DNA from: Acidimicrobiia bacterium
GTDB taxonomy: Bacteria > Acidobacteriota > Vicinamibacteria > Vicinamibacterales > SCN-69-37
Length of the DNA: 64,000 bases
Assembly: GCA_016871335.1 (NCBI GenBank)
Contig: VFZF01000003.1
Location: forward strand, 153,970-217,969
Direction of reading: 5' to 3'
Each line of letters begins with the position of its first letter. Position 1 is the stretch's first letter. The notes below the pieces were generated by a model. It was not told the origin of the DNA and did not search any database. It saw nothing but the letters and a program-made list of their open reading frames with translations. The translations under genes were made by a program, and so were the position numbers. Below are positions 32,594 through 40,788 of the stretch, piece by piece.

Positions 32594-33435
32594 GTCCCAT
32601 TCACGATCAGTCCTATCGCCGGTATCAGGGGGACCGTCACCCGGTCGGGCATGCGTGGCGCGTGATTGCGCAGGACGGCATCCGGCAGATGCTGGCCAAA
32701 CGCGCATTCCTCGCGTTGCTGTTGTTTGCGTGGATCCCGGTGATTGTGCGCCTGGTCCAGATGTACTTCGCGACGGCCGTGCCCCAGGCGTCCGGCTTCC
32801 TGGCCATCAACGCGGACACCTTTCGCGACTTCCTGGAGCAGCAGAGCGTCTTTGTGTTTTTCATGACGGTCTACGTCGGGGCCGGACTCATCGCCAACGA
32901 TCGCCGCGCCAACGCCTTGCAGATCTACCTGGCGAAGCCGATGTTGCGGGCGGAATACATCGGCGGAAAACTGCTGGTGCTCGCGACCTTCCTCCTGTGT
33001 GTCACCCTGGTGCCCGGCTGGCTGCTGCTGCTGATGCAGATGGCGTTTGCCGGCAATCTGGACTTCATCAAGGCCAACCTGTTTCTGATCCCTGCCGTGA
33101 CACTGGGCAGTCTCGTCATTGTCACCGTGTCGTCGTTCACGATGCTGGCGTTGTCGTCGCTGTCGAAGTCGAGCCGATTTGTGGCCATCATGTATACCGG
33201 CGCCATCTTCTTCTCCGCCGCGCTGTATGGCGCGTTGTCGTCCATCTTCGGGTCGACCCGCGTGGCCTGGGTGTCCATCGGCGCCAACCTGGAGCAGGTC
33301 ATCGATGTGATCTTCCGGAAGGCGCCGCGCTACGAAGTGCCCACGGTGATCTGTGTGATGGTGCTGCTCGCTCTGGTGGTCGTCTCCATCTCCGTGCTTG
33401 AACGGCGCGTGCGCGGCGTGGAGGTGGTGTCATGA
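32590..33435 (+). CDS. ABC-2-type exporter permease (first module)
   Basis: A membrane protein of 281 residues with about six helices, including an N-terminal cytoplasmic tail (YRRYQGDRHPVGHAWRVI). The ANDRRANALQIYLAKPM segment after helix 2 is the typical ABC-2 coupling region. It is flanked and overlapped by the two ATPase genes, so it pairs with the upstream ATPase. Confidence 0.87.
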   Translation: MSPIHDQSYRRYQGDRHPVGHAWRVIAQDGIRQMLAKRAFLALLLFAWIPVIVRLVQMYFATAVPQASGFLAINADTFRDFLEQQSVFVFFMTVYVGAGLIANDRRANALQIYLAKPMLRAEYIGGKLLVLATFLLCVTLVPGWLLLLMQMAFAGNLDFIKANLFLIPAVTLGSLVIVTVSSFTMLALSSLSKSSRFVAIMYTGAIFFSAALYGALSSIFGSTRVAWVSIGANLEQVIDVIFRKAPRYEVPTVICVMVLLALVVVSISVLERRVRGVEVVS

Positions 33436-34376
33436 TCGATGTGGCCGTCACGGCGCCGCCCATTGTGGCGGCCGATCACTTGTCGAAGTGGTACGGCCAG
33501 GTCATCGGCCTGAACGACGTGACCGTCACCGTGCCGACGGGGATCACCGGTCTGCTCGGGCCCAACGGCGCCGGCAAGAGCACGTTCATGAAGCTCATCA
33601 CCGGCCAGCTCAGCCCCAGCAAGGGCAGCGTGCAGGTGCTGGGCGAACCCATCTGGCGGAATCCGGGGCTGTACTTCCGCATCGGCTTCTGTCCCGAACA
33701 GGACTCGTTCTACGAGCGCATGACCGGCATCGAATGGGTCACGGCGCTTGTGCGGCTGAATGGTCTCTCCGAGACGGAAGCCTCGCAGGCGGCCGAGCGC
33801 GCCCTCACAGCGGTCGACTTGATGGACGCGGCCAACAAGAAGATCGGCGCGTACAGCAAGGGCATGCGCCAGCGCGTCAAACTCGCGCAGGCCATCGTGC
33901 ACGACCCGGAACTCCTCATCCTCGATGAACCGCTCACCGGCATGGACCCGCTGGGACGCCGGAAGACGATGAAGATGATTCGGGAGTGGGCGCGGCAGGG
34001 CAAGAGCGTGCTGGTCTCGAGCCACATCCTGCATGAAGTCGAATTGATGACGCCGAACATCCTGCTCATCAACAACGGACGCATCCTGGCGGAAGGCAAC
34101 GTTCACCAGATTCGGGATCTGATCGATGAACATCCGCACACGGTGTACATCCGCGCGGAAGACCCGCGCGGACTGGCCCGCGAGTTTCTGACGCACGCCG
34201 ACGTGATCAGTATGCGGTTCGAACCCGGCGCCGTGGTCGTCGAAACGGGGAAGCCGGACGAGTTCTACGCGCGGTTGACCGAACTCGTGGCGGACGGGCA
34301 GTGTGGGGCGGTGGACGAAGTGACGTCGCCGGACGACAACCTGCAGGCGGTCTTCAAGTATCTGGTGAAGCAATGA
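33432..34376 (+). CDS. ABC exporter ATP-binding protein (second module)
   Basis: ATPase subunit of 314 residues, a paralogue of the first. Walker A is GPNGAGKSTFMK, the signature is YSKGMRQRVKLAQAI, Walker B is LLILDEPLTGMD and the H-loop is SSHILHE. It overlaps the preceding permease and the following permease by four bases each. The pairs probably arose by duplication of an ATPase-permease unit. Confidence 0.93.
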   Translation: MIDVAVTAPPIVAADHLSKWYGQVIGLNDVTVTVPTGITGLLGPNGAGKSTFMKLITGQLSPSKGSVQVLGEPIWRNPGLYFRIGFCPEQDSFYERMTGIEWVTALVRLNGLSETEASQAAERALTAVDLMDAANKKIGAYSKGMRQRVKLAQAIVHDPELLILDEPLTGMDPLGRRKTMKMIREWARQGKSVLVSSHILHEVELMTPNILLINNGRILAEGNVHQIRDLIDEHPHTVYIRAEDPRGLAREFLTHADVISMRFEPGAVVVETGKPDEFYARLTELVADGQCGAVDEVTSPDDNLQAVFKYLVKQ

Positions 34377-35209
34377 CACAGCCTCAGCGCAACGCGCCCA
34401 GTCTCGCCACCGCCTCCCTCCGGGTCTTCGAGATGTCCCTCGGCGAGATGTTGTGGTCCCGCCGCACCATCTTCATGGGCCTGGTCGTCGGATTGCCTGT
34501 GCTCATGGCGCTGGTCATTCGCCTGTTTGACCTGGCGGGCGCCTCGGGAATCCGCATCAACAACATGGCCGTGAATGGGCCGGCGATCTTCGGCCTGATG
34601 GTCTGGGCGTTTTTTGTGAAGTTCAGCGTACCGGTGCTCGGCGTGTTCTACGGCACGTCGCTCATCGCGGATGAGGTGGAGGACAAGACGATCACCTACC
34701 TTTTCACCCGTCCCATCGCGCGCGAAGCCGTTCTGATCGGCAAGTACCTGGCGTATCTCGCCTGCACGATCTTCGTGGTGCTGCCGTCCATCGTCCTGGT
34801 CTGGCTGCTGGTCATTCCGATGGGGGGGAGCCTCGGGGCCAATTTCCTGGACCTGATCAAGGACCTTGGCATCGTGGCGGTTGGCCTGGCGGTCTACGGC
34901 GCCGTGTTCGCCGTCATCGGGGCCTACTTCAAGCGACCCCTGCTCATCGGACTGGCCTTCATTTTTGGGTGGGAAACGGCCGTCCTGGCGTTCCCCGGGT
35001 CCTTCAAGATGTTGTCGGTGGCCTATTACCTGCAGGGGTTGGTGCCCCACGCCATGCCCAACGACTCCTTCGCGAGCATGATGCAGGCCTTCTTCCAGGA
35101 ACCCCCCTCCCTGACCGGCTCCCTGGCCACCATGGCCGTGATCCTGGTGGTGTTTCTGGGTTTTGCGGCCAGAATAGTGGCCCGGCGGGAATACGTCCTG
35201 GAACAGTAA
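34373..35209 (+). CDS. ABC-2-type exporter permease (second module)
   Basis: A 278-residue membrane protein with about six helices. GTSLIADEVEDKTITYLFTRPIARE is the ABC-2 coupling region, matching the equivalent part of the first permease. I chose ATG 34373 because it overlaps the ATPase stop as ATGA; an upstream frame to 34301 lies inside the ATPase gene. Confidence 0.87.
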   Translation: MTQPQRNAPSLATASLRVFEMSLGEMLWSRRTIFMGLVVGLPVLMALVIRLFDLAGASGIRINNMAVNGPAIFGLMVWAFFVKFSVPVLGVFYGTSLIADEVEDKTITYLFTRPIAREAVLIGKYLAYLACTIFVVLPSIVLVWLLVIPMGGSLGANFLDLIKDLGIVAVGLAVYGAVFAVIGAYFKRPLLIGLAFIFGWETAVLAFPGSFKMLSVAYYLQGLVPHAMPNDSFASMMQAFFQEPPSLTGSLATMAVILVVFLGFAARIVARREYVLEQ

Positions 35210-35291
35210 GGTATTTTGGTGGGACGAACGGCCAGGAATCGGGACCTTTCGGCCAAAATCTCCGTATAGACGAGGCAGAGGGCAACACCGT

Positions 35292-36320
35292 ATGCACAAA
35301 CGCACCCGCTATTTCATGGTTGGTTCGGCCGCCATTGTGGTCCTTGGACTCTGCACCGGACTGGTCGCCTTCTACAACGGTGGCCTGAGCCTGACGTCAA
35401 CGAGCCGCGGTCCGAGCGAGATGGCATACCTGCCGGCCGATGCCGCGATGGTCGGCTTCGCCAATGTGCGTGAGGTGATGACCTCCGAGTTCCGCCAGAA
35501 GATGATCGCCGTGATTCCCAGCGGCGAGGAGCGCGACGAGTTCCAGCGCCAGACCGGCATCGACATCGAATACGACATCGACACCGTGGTCGCGGCCTCG
35601 ACGGTCGTCGACCCCGACAAACATGCGCTCGTGCTGGTTCGCGGCCGCTTCAACGACGGCCAGATCGAAGGCGTCATCCGGCAGCAGGGCGGCACGATGG
35701 AGCAGTACAACGGCGTCCGTATGGTGGTCGCCAATCCCGCGAACATGACCCCTGATGGGATGCCGCGTGACGTCGTCGAGAAGGGGGAGTCCTTCGCGCT
35801 GGCCTTCCTCGAGACCGGTCTGCTGGCCGTGGGCAGCGAAACGGCCGTCAAGGCGGCCATCGACGCCAAGGCGTCAGGCAACAACGCGACGACCAACGAC
35901 GAACTGATGACGTACATCAACCAAATCCAGACCGGGCAGAGCGCCTGGGCCGTGGGGCGATTTGATGCCATCAAGGGCTCGCCGGACATGCCCGACCAGG
36001 TCAAGCAGCACCTGCCCGCCGTGCAGTGGTTCTCCGTGTCCACGCGAGTCAACGGCGGCGTGACGGGCACGCTCCGCGCCGAAGCCGCCGATGATGCGTC
36101 GGCTGAGAACCTCCGCGACGTGGTGCGGGGCGGATTGGCGATGGGCCGCCTGGTGTCAGGCAACGACCCCCGCGTCGACATGCTGATCAATTCGCTCCAG
36201 ATGTCGGGTTCGGGCAAGACGATGTCGCTGAGCTTCGCGGTGTCGCCCGAGGTGATCGACGCGCTCAAGGGCTTCGCCGAGTTGGCGGACCAGAGTCAGC
36301 CGCGGATCGACCGTCAGTAG
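35292..36320 (+). CDS. membrane-anchored protein of unknown function
   Basis: One N-terminal membrane helix (YFMVGSAAIVVLGLCTGLVAFY, residues about 7-28) is followed by a 310-residue extracytoplasmic part with MAYLPADAAMVGFANVREVM and LVRGRFNDGQIEGVIRQQGG. It resembles DUF3352-like exported proteins with repeated alpha/beta units, but I do not assign it. TATAGA lies about 25 bases upstream and GAGG precedes ATG. It is 82 bases after the second exporter and may or may not belong to that operon; a hairpin follows its stop. Confidence 0.65.
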   Translation: MHKRTRYFMVGSAAIVVLGLCTGLVAFYNGGLSLTSTSRGPSEMAYLPADAAMVGFANVREVMTSEFRQKMIAVIPSGEERDEFQRQTGIDIEYDIDTVVAASTVVDPDKHALVLVRGRFNDGQIEGVIRQQGGTMEQYNGVRMVVANPANMTPDGMPRDVVEKGESFALAFLETGLLAVGSETAVKAAIDAKASGNNATTNDELMTYINQIQTGQSAWAVGRFDAIKGSPDMPDQVKQHLPAVQWFSVSTRVNGGVTGTLRAEAADDASAENLRDVVRGGLAMGRLVSGNDPRVDMLINSLQMSGSGKTMSLSFAVSPEVIDALKGFAELADQSQPRIDRQ

Positions 36321-36342
36321 CCAGTCGACAGCGGACAATTTC

Positions 36343-36376
36343 GAGGGCGGCAGGGCAACCTGCCGCCCTCGTCGTT
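36343..36376 (+). terminator. probable terminator of the 35292-36320 gene
   Basis: An 11-bp stem GAGGGCGGCAG / CTGCCGCCCTC with a 6-base loop is followed by the weak T-tract GTCGTTT. Confidence 0.6.
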
Positions 36377-36467
36377 TATGGGACGAATGCGCCGCTCGGT
36401 CACGCGGAACGGATTCCGGCGGGTGACGACTGGCAGCATCTGCGACGGCAGTGCAGCCGTGCACTGA

Positions 36468-36473
36468 TAAGAT
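36468..36473 (+). promoter_or_regulatory. candidate -10 box (TAAGAT) of the thiolase gene
   Basis: TAAGAT lies six bases before ATG 36480 with only CCGCGC between: leaderless geometry. Confidence 0.5.
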
Positions 36474-36479
36474 CCGCGC

Positions 36480-37679
36480 ATGCCCGTCGTGATTCTTGGT
36501 GCCGCGCGCACTGCCATCGGCCGCTATGGCGGCACCCTTCGACAGACACATCCTGCAGACCTTGGCGCGCGAGCGGCGAAGGCCGCAATTGAACGCGCCG
36601 GGATCACGCCGGACGACATCGATGAAGCGTTGTTCGGGCACGGCCGGCAGGCCGGGTCCGGCCCGAACCCCGCTCGGCAGGTGTGTCAGCGCGCGGGGCT
36701 TCCGTTCACGGTGCCGGCGCAGACGATCAACCAGGCGTGCGCCTCCGGGTTGCAGTCGGTCGCGCTTGGTGCGCAGGCCATCCTCCTCGGGCAGTCGAAG
36801 CTTGTGCTTGCAGGCGGCATCGAGTCGATGAGCCGCATGCCGTACATGGTGGACGCGGAAGACGCCAGGTGGGGCCACAAGATGGGGAACTTCACCCTTG
36901 TGGACGCGATGTATCGTGATGGCTTCCGCTGTTCGTTGTCCGGGCTGATCATGGGCGAAACGGCCGAGATTCTCGCGCGAGAGTACGGCATCACGCGCGA
37001 CGAGTCCGACGCGTTCGCGCTGAACAGTCAGCACAAGGCCGACGCCGCGATCAAGGCCGGTCACTTCGCGGCCGAGATGGTCGCGGCCCCTGGTCACGAC
37101 AGCAAGGGCAAGCCTGTTGAATTGACGATCGATGAACACCCGCGCGCGGGCAGCACCATCGACGGCCTTCGCAAGTTGCCGCTGACATTCGGCACGGTCG
37201 AGGGGCATCCCGGCATCATCACGGCCGGATCCGCATCAGGCATCACCGATGGCGGCGCTGCGCTCGTCCTCGCTGACGAAGCCGAGGCCACACGGCGCGG
37301 CCTCACGCCCATGGCGCGCATTGTCGGCTGGGCCACTGCGGGTGTGGATCCCCGCATCATGGGGATCGGTCCCGTGCCGGCCGTGAAGAAGCTCTTCGCG
37401 CAGATTGGCTGGACGATGGATGACCTGGACCTTGTCGAGTTGAACGAAGCGTTTGCGGTCCAGGTGCTGGCAGTGCTCAAGGACCTGCCGATTCCCGCAG
37501 AGAAACTGAACGTCAACGGCGGCGCGATCGCCCTGGGACATCCCATCGGCGCCACCGGTGCGCGCATCCTTGTCACGCTGCTCCACGAAATGGTGCGTCG
37601 CGGCGCTCGCCGCGGACTCGCCACCCTCTGCGTCAGCGGGGGACTGGGGATGGCGCTGGCCGTGGAGCGCGACACGTAG
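36480..37679 (+). CDS. acetyl-CoA C-acetyltransferase (thiolase)
   Basis: Thiolase that condenses or cleaves acetoacetyl-CoA, or the beta-ketoacyl-CoA products of beta-oxidation. The acyl-enzyme nucleophile is Cys87 in NQACASGLQS, the His is His354 in GHPIGATGAR, and the second Cys is Cys384 in CVSGGLGMA. At 399 residues it has biosynthetic-thiolase length. A partner role with the leucine catabolism operon (acetoacetate branch) is possible but the two are 15 kb apart. The TAG stop at 37677-37679 is formed by the tail of a REP-like element. Confidence 0.92.
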   Translation: MPVVILGAARTAIGRYGGTLRQTHPADLGARAAKAAIERAGITPDDIDEALFGHGRQAGSGPNPARQVCQRAGLPFTVPAQTINQACASGLQSVALGAQAILLGQSKLVLAGGIESMSRMPYMVDAEDARWGHKMGNFTLVDAMYRDGFRCSLSGLIMGETAEILAREYGITRDESDAFALNSQHKADAAIKAGHFAAEMVAAPGHDSKGKPVELTIDEHPRAGSTIDGLRKLPLTFGTVEGHPGIITAGSASGITDGGAALVLADEAEATRRGLTPMARIVGWATAGVDPRIMGIGPVPAVKKLFAQIGWTMDDLDLVELNEAFAVQVLAVLKDLPIPAEKLNVNGGAIALGHPIGATGARILVTLLHEMVRRGARRGLATLCVSGGLGMALAVERDT

Positions 37680-37702
37680 GGCGCGCTGGGTGTGAGCGCG
37701 CC
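37674..37702 (+). repeat. REP-like palindromic element, forward copy (left half of an inverted pair)
   Basis: The ACGTAGGGC tail is followed by a GCGCGCT / AGCGCGC stem. The TAG of the tail is the thiolase stop codon. Confidence 0.65.
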
Positions 37703-37705
37703 GTT

Positions 37706-37735
37706 TGGCCCGCTGCAGTTCAGCGGGCCCTGCGT
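37706..37735 (-). repeat. REP-like palindromic element, reverse copy (right half of an inverted pair)
   Basis: Read on the minus strand it has the tail ACGCAGGGCC and the stem GGCCCGCTG / CAGCGGGCC. With the copy at 37674 it forms an inverted pair with tails pointing outward, as in REPINs. Confidence 0.65.
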
Positions 37736-37786
37736 CAGCAAGAACCTCCCAGCCCTCCATGGCTCGTTGTGAAATCCCCAGCGGCA

Positions 37787-37792
37787 TATAAT
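37787..37792 (+). promoter_or_regulatory. perfect -10 box (TATAAT) of the dehydrogenase gene
   Basis: TATAAT lies nine bases before GTG 37802. The sequence between (CGCCAGATT) has no ribosome-binding site. TTGTGA lies 14 bases further upstream, too close for a normal -35. Confidence 0.6.
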
Positions 37793-37801
37793 CGCCAGAT
37801 T

Positions 37802-38851
37802 GTGCGAATCGCAGTCATCGCCGGAGACGGCATCGGCAAGGACGTGACCGCAGAGGCGGTCAAGGTGCTCAACGCCATCGGCGAGGTGTCAGGCGCCCCG
37901 CTGGAACTGGAACACCTGCCGTGGAGTGCGGACTATTACCTGCAGTCCGGCATCACCATTCCGCCCAACGGCTACGACATGTTGCGGGACGACTTCGACG
38001 CCATCTTCCTCGGCGCACTCGGTGACCCACGGGTCCCCGACAACAAACATGCGCGCGACATCCTGCTCGGCGCACGGTTTGAACTCGACCTCTACGCGAA
38101 CTATCGCCCGGTGAAACTGCTCAACGACGTGTTGTGCCCACTGAAGGACCGCGGCCGCAAGGACGTGAACTTCGTCGTCTTCCGCGAGAACACGGAAGGG
38201 GTCTACGTCAGTGTCGGCGGGCGCTTCAAGGCGAACACGCCTGACGAAGTCGCGATCCAGGAAGAGATCAATACCTTCAAAGGCGTGGACCGCATCATCC
38301 GACACGCGTTTGCGCATGCCGCGGCGCACGGCCTGACAAAAGTCTGCATGGCCGACAAGAGCAACGCGATGCAGCAGGGACACGCTCTCTGGCAGCGTGT
38401 GTTCAAGACGGTCGCCGCGGAGTATCCGGCGATCAAGGCGTCCCACATGTACATCGACGCGCTGGCCATGTTCCTCGTGAAGGACCCGGGCCAGTTCGAG
38501 GTCATCGTCACCAACAACCTGTTCGGCGACATCGTGACCGACATCGGGGGCGCGTTGCAGGGGGGGCTCGGCATGGCCGCGTCCGGCAACCTGCATCCGG
38601 GCCGGACGTCGCTGTTTGAGCCGGTGCACGGGTCAGCGCCGCCGCTGGCCGGCAAGAACGTCGCCAACCCGATGGGCGCGATCCTCTCCTCCGCGCTCAT
38701 GCTCGAAACCCTGGGCAGGGAAGACGATGCGAAGCGGATTGAAGCGGCCGTGGAGGCCGCGATTGTGGCCGAAGAGACCACCGCGGACATCGGGGGCTCC
38801 CGGGGCACCTCGCAGGTCGGCGACTGGATTGTCGCCAATCTGAAAGCCTGA
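37802..38851 (+). CDS. isopropylmalate/isocitrate dehydrogenase-family enzyme
   Basis: A beta-hydroxyacid oxidative decarboxylase of 349 residues. [14 protein letters not shown] opens the fold. Substrate-binding Arg residues are in NYRPVKLL and [14 protein letters not shown], the catalytic Lys in [11 protein letters not shown], and metal-binding Asp residues in [39 protein letters not shown] is the family signature. The FRENTEGVY loop resembles the isocitrate/tartrate branch more than typical LeuB, so I leave the substrate open. GTG 37802 fits the conserved N-terminus and the TATAAT box; the frame extends to an ATG... at 37769 that would overlap the promoter. Confidence 0.87.
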   Translation: MRIAVIAGDGIGKDVTAEAVKVLNAIGEVSGAPLELEHLPWSADYYLQSGITIPPNGYDMLRDDFDAIFLGALGDPRVPDNKHARDILLGARFELDLYANYRPVKLLNDVLCPLKDRGRKDVNFVVFRENTEGVYVSVGGRFKANTPDEVAIQEEINTFKGVDRIIRHAFAHAAAHGLTKVCMADKSNAMQQGHALWQRVFKTVAAEYPAIKASHMYIDALAMFLVKDPGQFEVIVTNNLFGDIVTDIGGALQGGLGMAASGNLHPGRTSLFEPVHGSAPPLAGKNVANPMGAILSSALMLETLGREDDAKRIEAAVEAAIVAEETTADIGGSRGTSQVGDWIVANLKA

Positions 38852-38873
38852 GACGCGCGTAGGCTTGAGCGTG

Positions 38874-39431
38874 ATGGAAGATCTCATTCGCCAACTGCTG
38901 GCCGCCCTCGGGGAAGACCCGACCCGCGACGGCCTCAAGGAAACGCCCCGCCGGGTCGCAAAGTCCTTCGACTTCCTGACCAGCGGTTACCGCACGGATC
39001 TCGACGGGGTCATCAACAACGCGCTGTTTGATGTCGAGTACAGCGAGATGGTCATCGTGCGCGACATCGACTTCTACAGCCTGTGCGAACACCACATGCT
39101 GCCGTTTTTCGGCAAGTGCCATGTGGCGTACCTGCCGTCGAAGAAGGTCATCGGCCTCAGCAAGCTCCCGCGCATCGTCGACATGTTCGCGCGGCGGCTT
39201 CAGGTGCAGGAGCGCTTGACCGAGCAGATCGCCGACGCGATTACCTCAACGATCGGCCCTCTCGGCGTCGCCGTGGTCATCGAAGCGACCCACTTGTGCA
39301 TGGCGATGCGGGGCGTCGAAAAGCAGAACTCGACGACCGTCACAAGCGCCATGCGAGGTGCCTTCCGCGATGACGCCCGCACGCGGCACGAGTTCCTCGA
39401 ACTCATTCGCCACCGCAAACCGGCTGAGTAG
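38874..39431 (+). CDS. folE: GTP cyclohydrolase I
   Basis: First step of tetrahydrofolate synthesis, GTP to dihydroneopterin triphosphate. Zinc ligands are in [18 protein letters not shown] (Cys, His) and [13 protein letters not shown] (Cys). [23 protein letters not shown] is the signature between. At 185 residues it has normal length. ATG 38874 is preferred over TTG 38865. The gene begins 22 bases after the dehydrogenase stop. Confidence 0.96.
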   Translation: MEDLIRQLLAALGEDPTRDGLKETPRRVAKSFDFLTSGYRTDLDGVINNALFDVEYSEMVIVRDIDFYSLCEHHMLPFFGKCHVAYLPSKKVIGLSKLPRIVDMFARRLQVQERLTEQIADAITSTIGPLGVAVVIEATHLCMAMRGVEKQNSTTVTSAMRGAFRDDARTRHEFLELIRHRKPAE

Positions 39432-39454
39432 CCGGCTGATGGGCGGGTGGGTGG

Positions 39455-40666
39455 ATGGGTGAATGGGCGGTTGGGGGCATCTTCGCTGCGACCTACCTGG
39501 TCGTGGCACTCGGCGGTGTTCCCGGCATCCGCATTGATCGCACCGGAGCGGCCATCGTCGGTGCGGTGCTCATGGTGGTGGCCGGGGGGCTGACGCTCGA
39601 TCAGGCGTGGACAGCCATCGACCACCGGACGTTGTTGCTGTTGTTCGGGATGATGGTGCTCATCGCGAGCCTCCGCCTCGCACGGTTCTTCCGCACCGTC
39701 GCACGCCTCGTCGTCACCCACGTTCGCCACCCGGCGGCGATGCTTGTCGCCGTCGTCTTCACAAGCGGCCTGATGTCCGCGTTGTTTGTGAACGACACCA
39801 TCTGCCTGGTGTTCACGCCCATCCTGATTGAGATCGCCCAACTGCGGAGGCATCGACCGCTGCCGTACCTGCTGGCGCTGGCGACCGCCTCAAACATCGG
39901 AAGCGTGGCCACGATTACCGGAAACCCGCAGAACATGTTGATCGGGAGTCTCTCCGGGATCTCCTACACCGAGTTCTCAGCCAGACTGGCGCCTGTCGCC
40001 ATTGTCGGACTCACGCTGAACGCCGCGATTCTGTACGTGGTCTTCCGCAAGGACCTTGTGCCGCATGGTCTGGAGCCCATGGGGCGCGGCCCGAAGCCGA
40101 TGCATCAGGCGATGATGACAAAGTCCCTGCTGGTGGCAGCAGGTGTGCTCGTCGGGTTTTTCCTCGGGTATGACCCGTCGCTTGTGGCCCTGGCGGCAGC
40201 GGCCGTGCTGCTGGTCACACGACGCGTGAATCCGGAGAAACTCTACGGCAAGGTGGACTGGGATCTGCTGGTCTTGTTCATCGGGTTGTTCGTGGTGATC
40301 GCGGGCGTCGAGCAGGTTGGATTGGTGGATCGGCTCTTCGCCTGGATTCAGCCGTGGGGGATTGAGTCTACGGTTGGCCTGGCACTGGCCGCGACCGGAC
40401 TCTCAAACCTGATCAGCAACGTGCCGGCCGTGATGTTGTTCAAGAGCGTCATTCCCACCTGGGCGGATCCACACAATGCCTGGCTCACGCTCGCCATGGC
40501 CTCCACCCTCGCGGGCAACCTCACCCTCGTCGGCTCCATTGCCAACCTCATCGTCCTCCAGGGCGCCCGCCGCCACGGCATCACGATCACGTTCTGGGAC
40601 TACACGCGCATCGGCCTGCCGGTCACCCTCGCCACGCTCGCGTTCGGGATTCTCTGGCTGGGCTGA
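39455..40666 (+). CDS. anion permease, ArsB/SLC13 (ion transporter superfamily)
   Basis: A 403-residue membrane protein with about eleven helices. VNDTICLVFTPILIEIAQ and the inverted counterpart LSNLISNVPAVMLFKSVI are the paired Asn-rich re-entrant motifs of the ion transporter superfamily, and SNIGSVATITGNPQNMLIGS is the signature TGNPQN loop. This matches the ArsB/YbiR branch. Arsenite, citrate or another anion could be the substrate; no ars regulator or reductase is near. The 24-base gap from folE is a GGGTGGATGGGT-like low-complexity run. Confidence 0.83.
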   Translation: MGEWAVGGIFAATYLVVALGGVPGIRIDRTGAAIVGAVLMVVAGGLTLDQAWTAIDHRTLLLLFGMMVLIASLRLARFFRTVARLVVTHVRHPAAMLVAVVFTSGLMSALFVNDTICLVFTPILIEIAQLRRHRPLPYLLALATASNIGSVATITGNPQNMLIGSLSGISYTEFSARLAPVAIVGLTLNAAILYVVFRKDLVPHGLEPMGRGPKPMHQAMMTKSLLVAAGVLVGFFLGYDPSLVALAAAAVLLVTRRVNPEKLYGKVDWDLLVLFIGLFVVIAGVEQVGLVDRLFAWIQPWGIESTVGLALAATGLSNLISNVPAVMLFKSVIPTWADPHNAWLTLAMASTLAGNLTLVGSIANLIVLQGARRHGITITFWDYTRIGLPVTLATLAFGILWLG

Positions 40667-40683
40667 TGGGCGGCTTTTCGGAG

Positions 40684-40705
40684 CACAAGGGCTTTAGCCC
40701 TTGTG
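40684..40705. repeat. short perfect hairpin (CACAAGGGCT / AGCCCTTGTG)
   Basis: A 10-bp stem with a 2-base loop 18 bases past the permease stop. There is no T-run, and the sequence is unrelated to the REP-like family. It may be a different intergenic repeat or a weak terminator. Confidence 0.5.
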
Positions 40706-40776
40706 ACAAGATGACCCTACCCCGAGGGGCGTGTGCGCGTGCGGCCCGGCTACGTCGAGCCCGGGTGCTGAGTCGG

Positions 40777-40782
40777 TATACT
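40777..40782 (+). promoter_or_regulatory. candidate -10 box (TATACT) of the repeat-bearing secreted protein gene
   Basis: TATACT lies six bases before ATG 40789 with only GCACAC between: leaderless geometry. Confidence 0.55.
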
Positions 40783-40788
40783 GCACAC

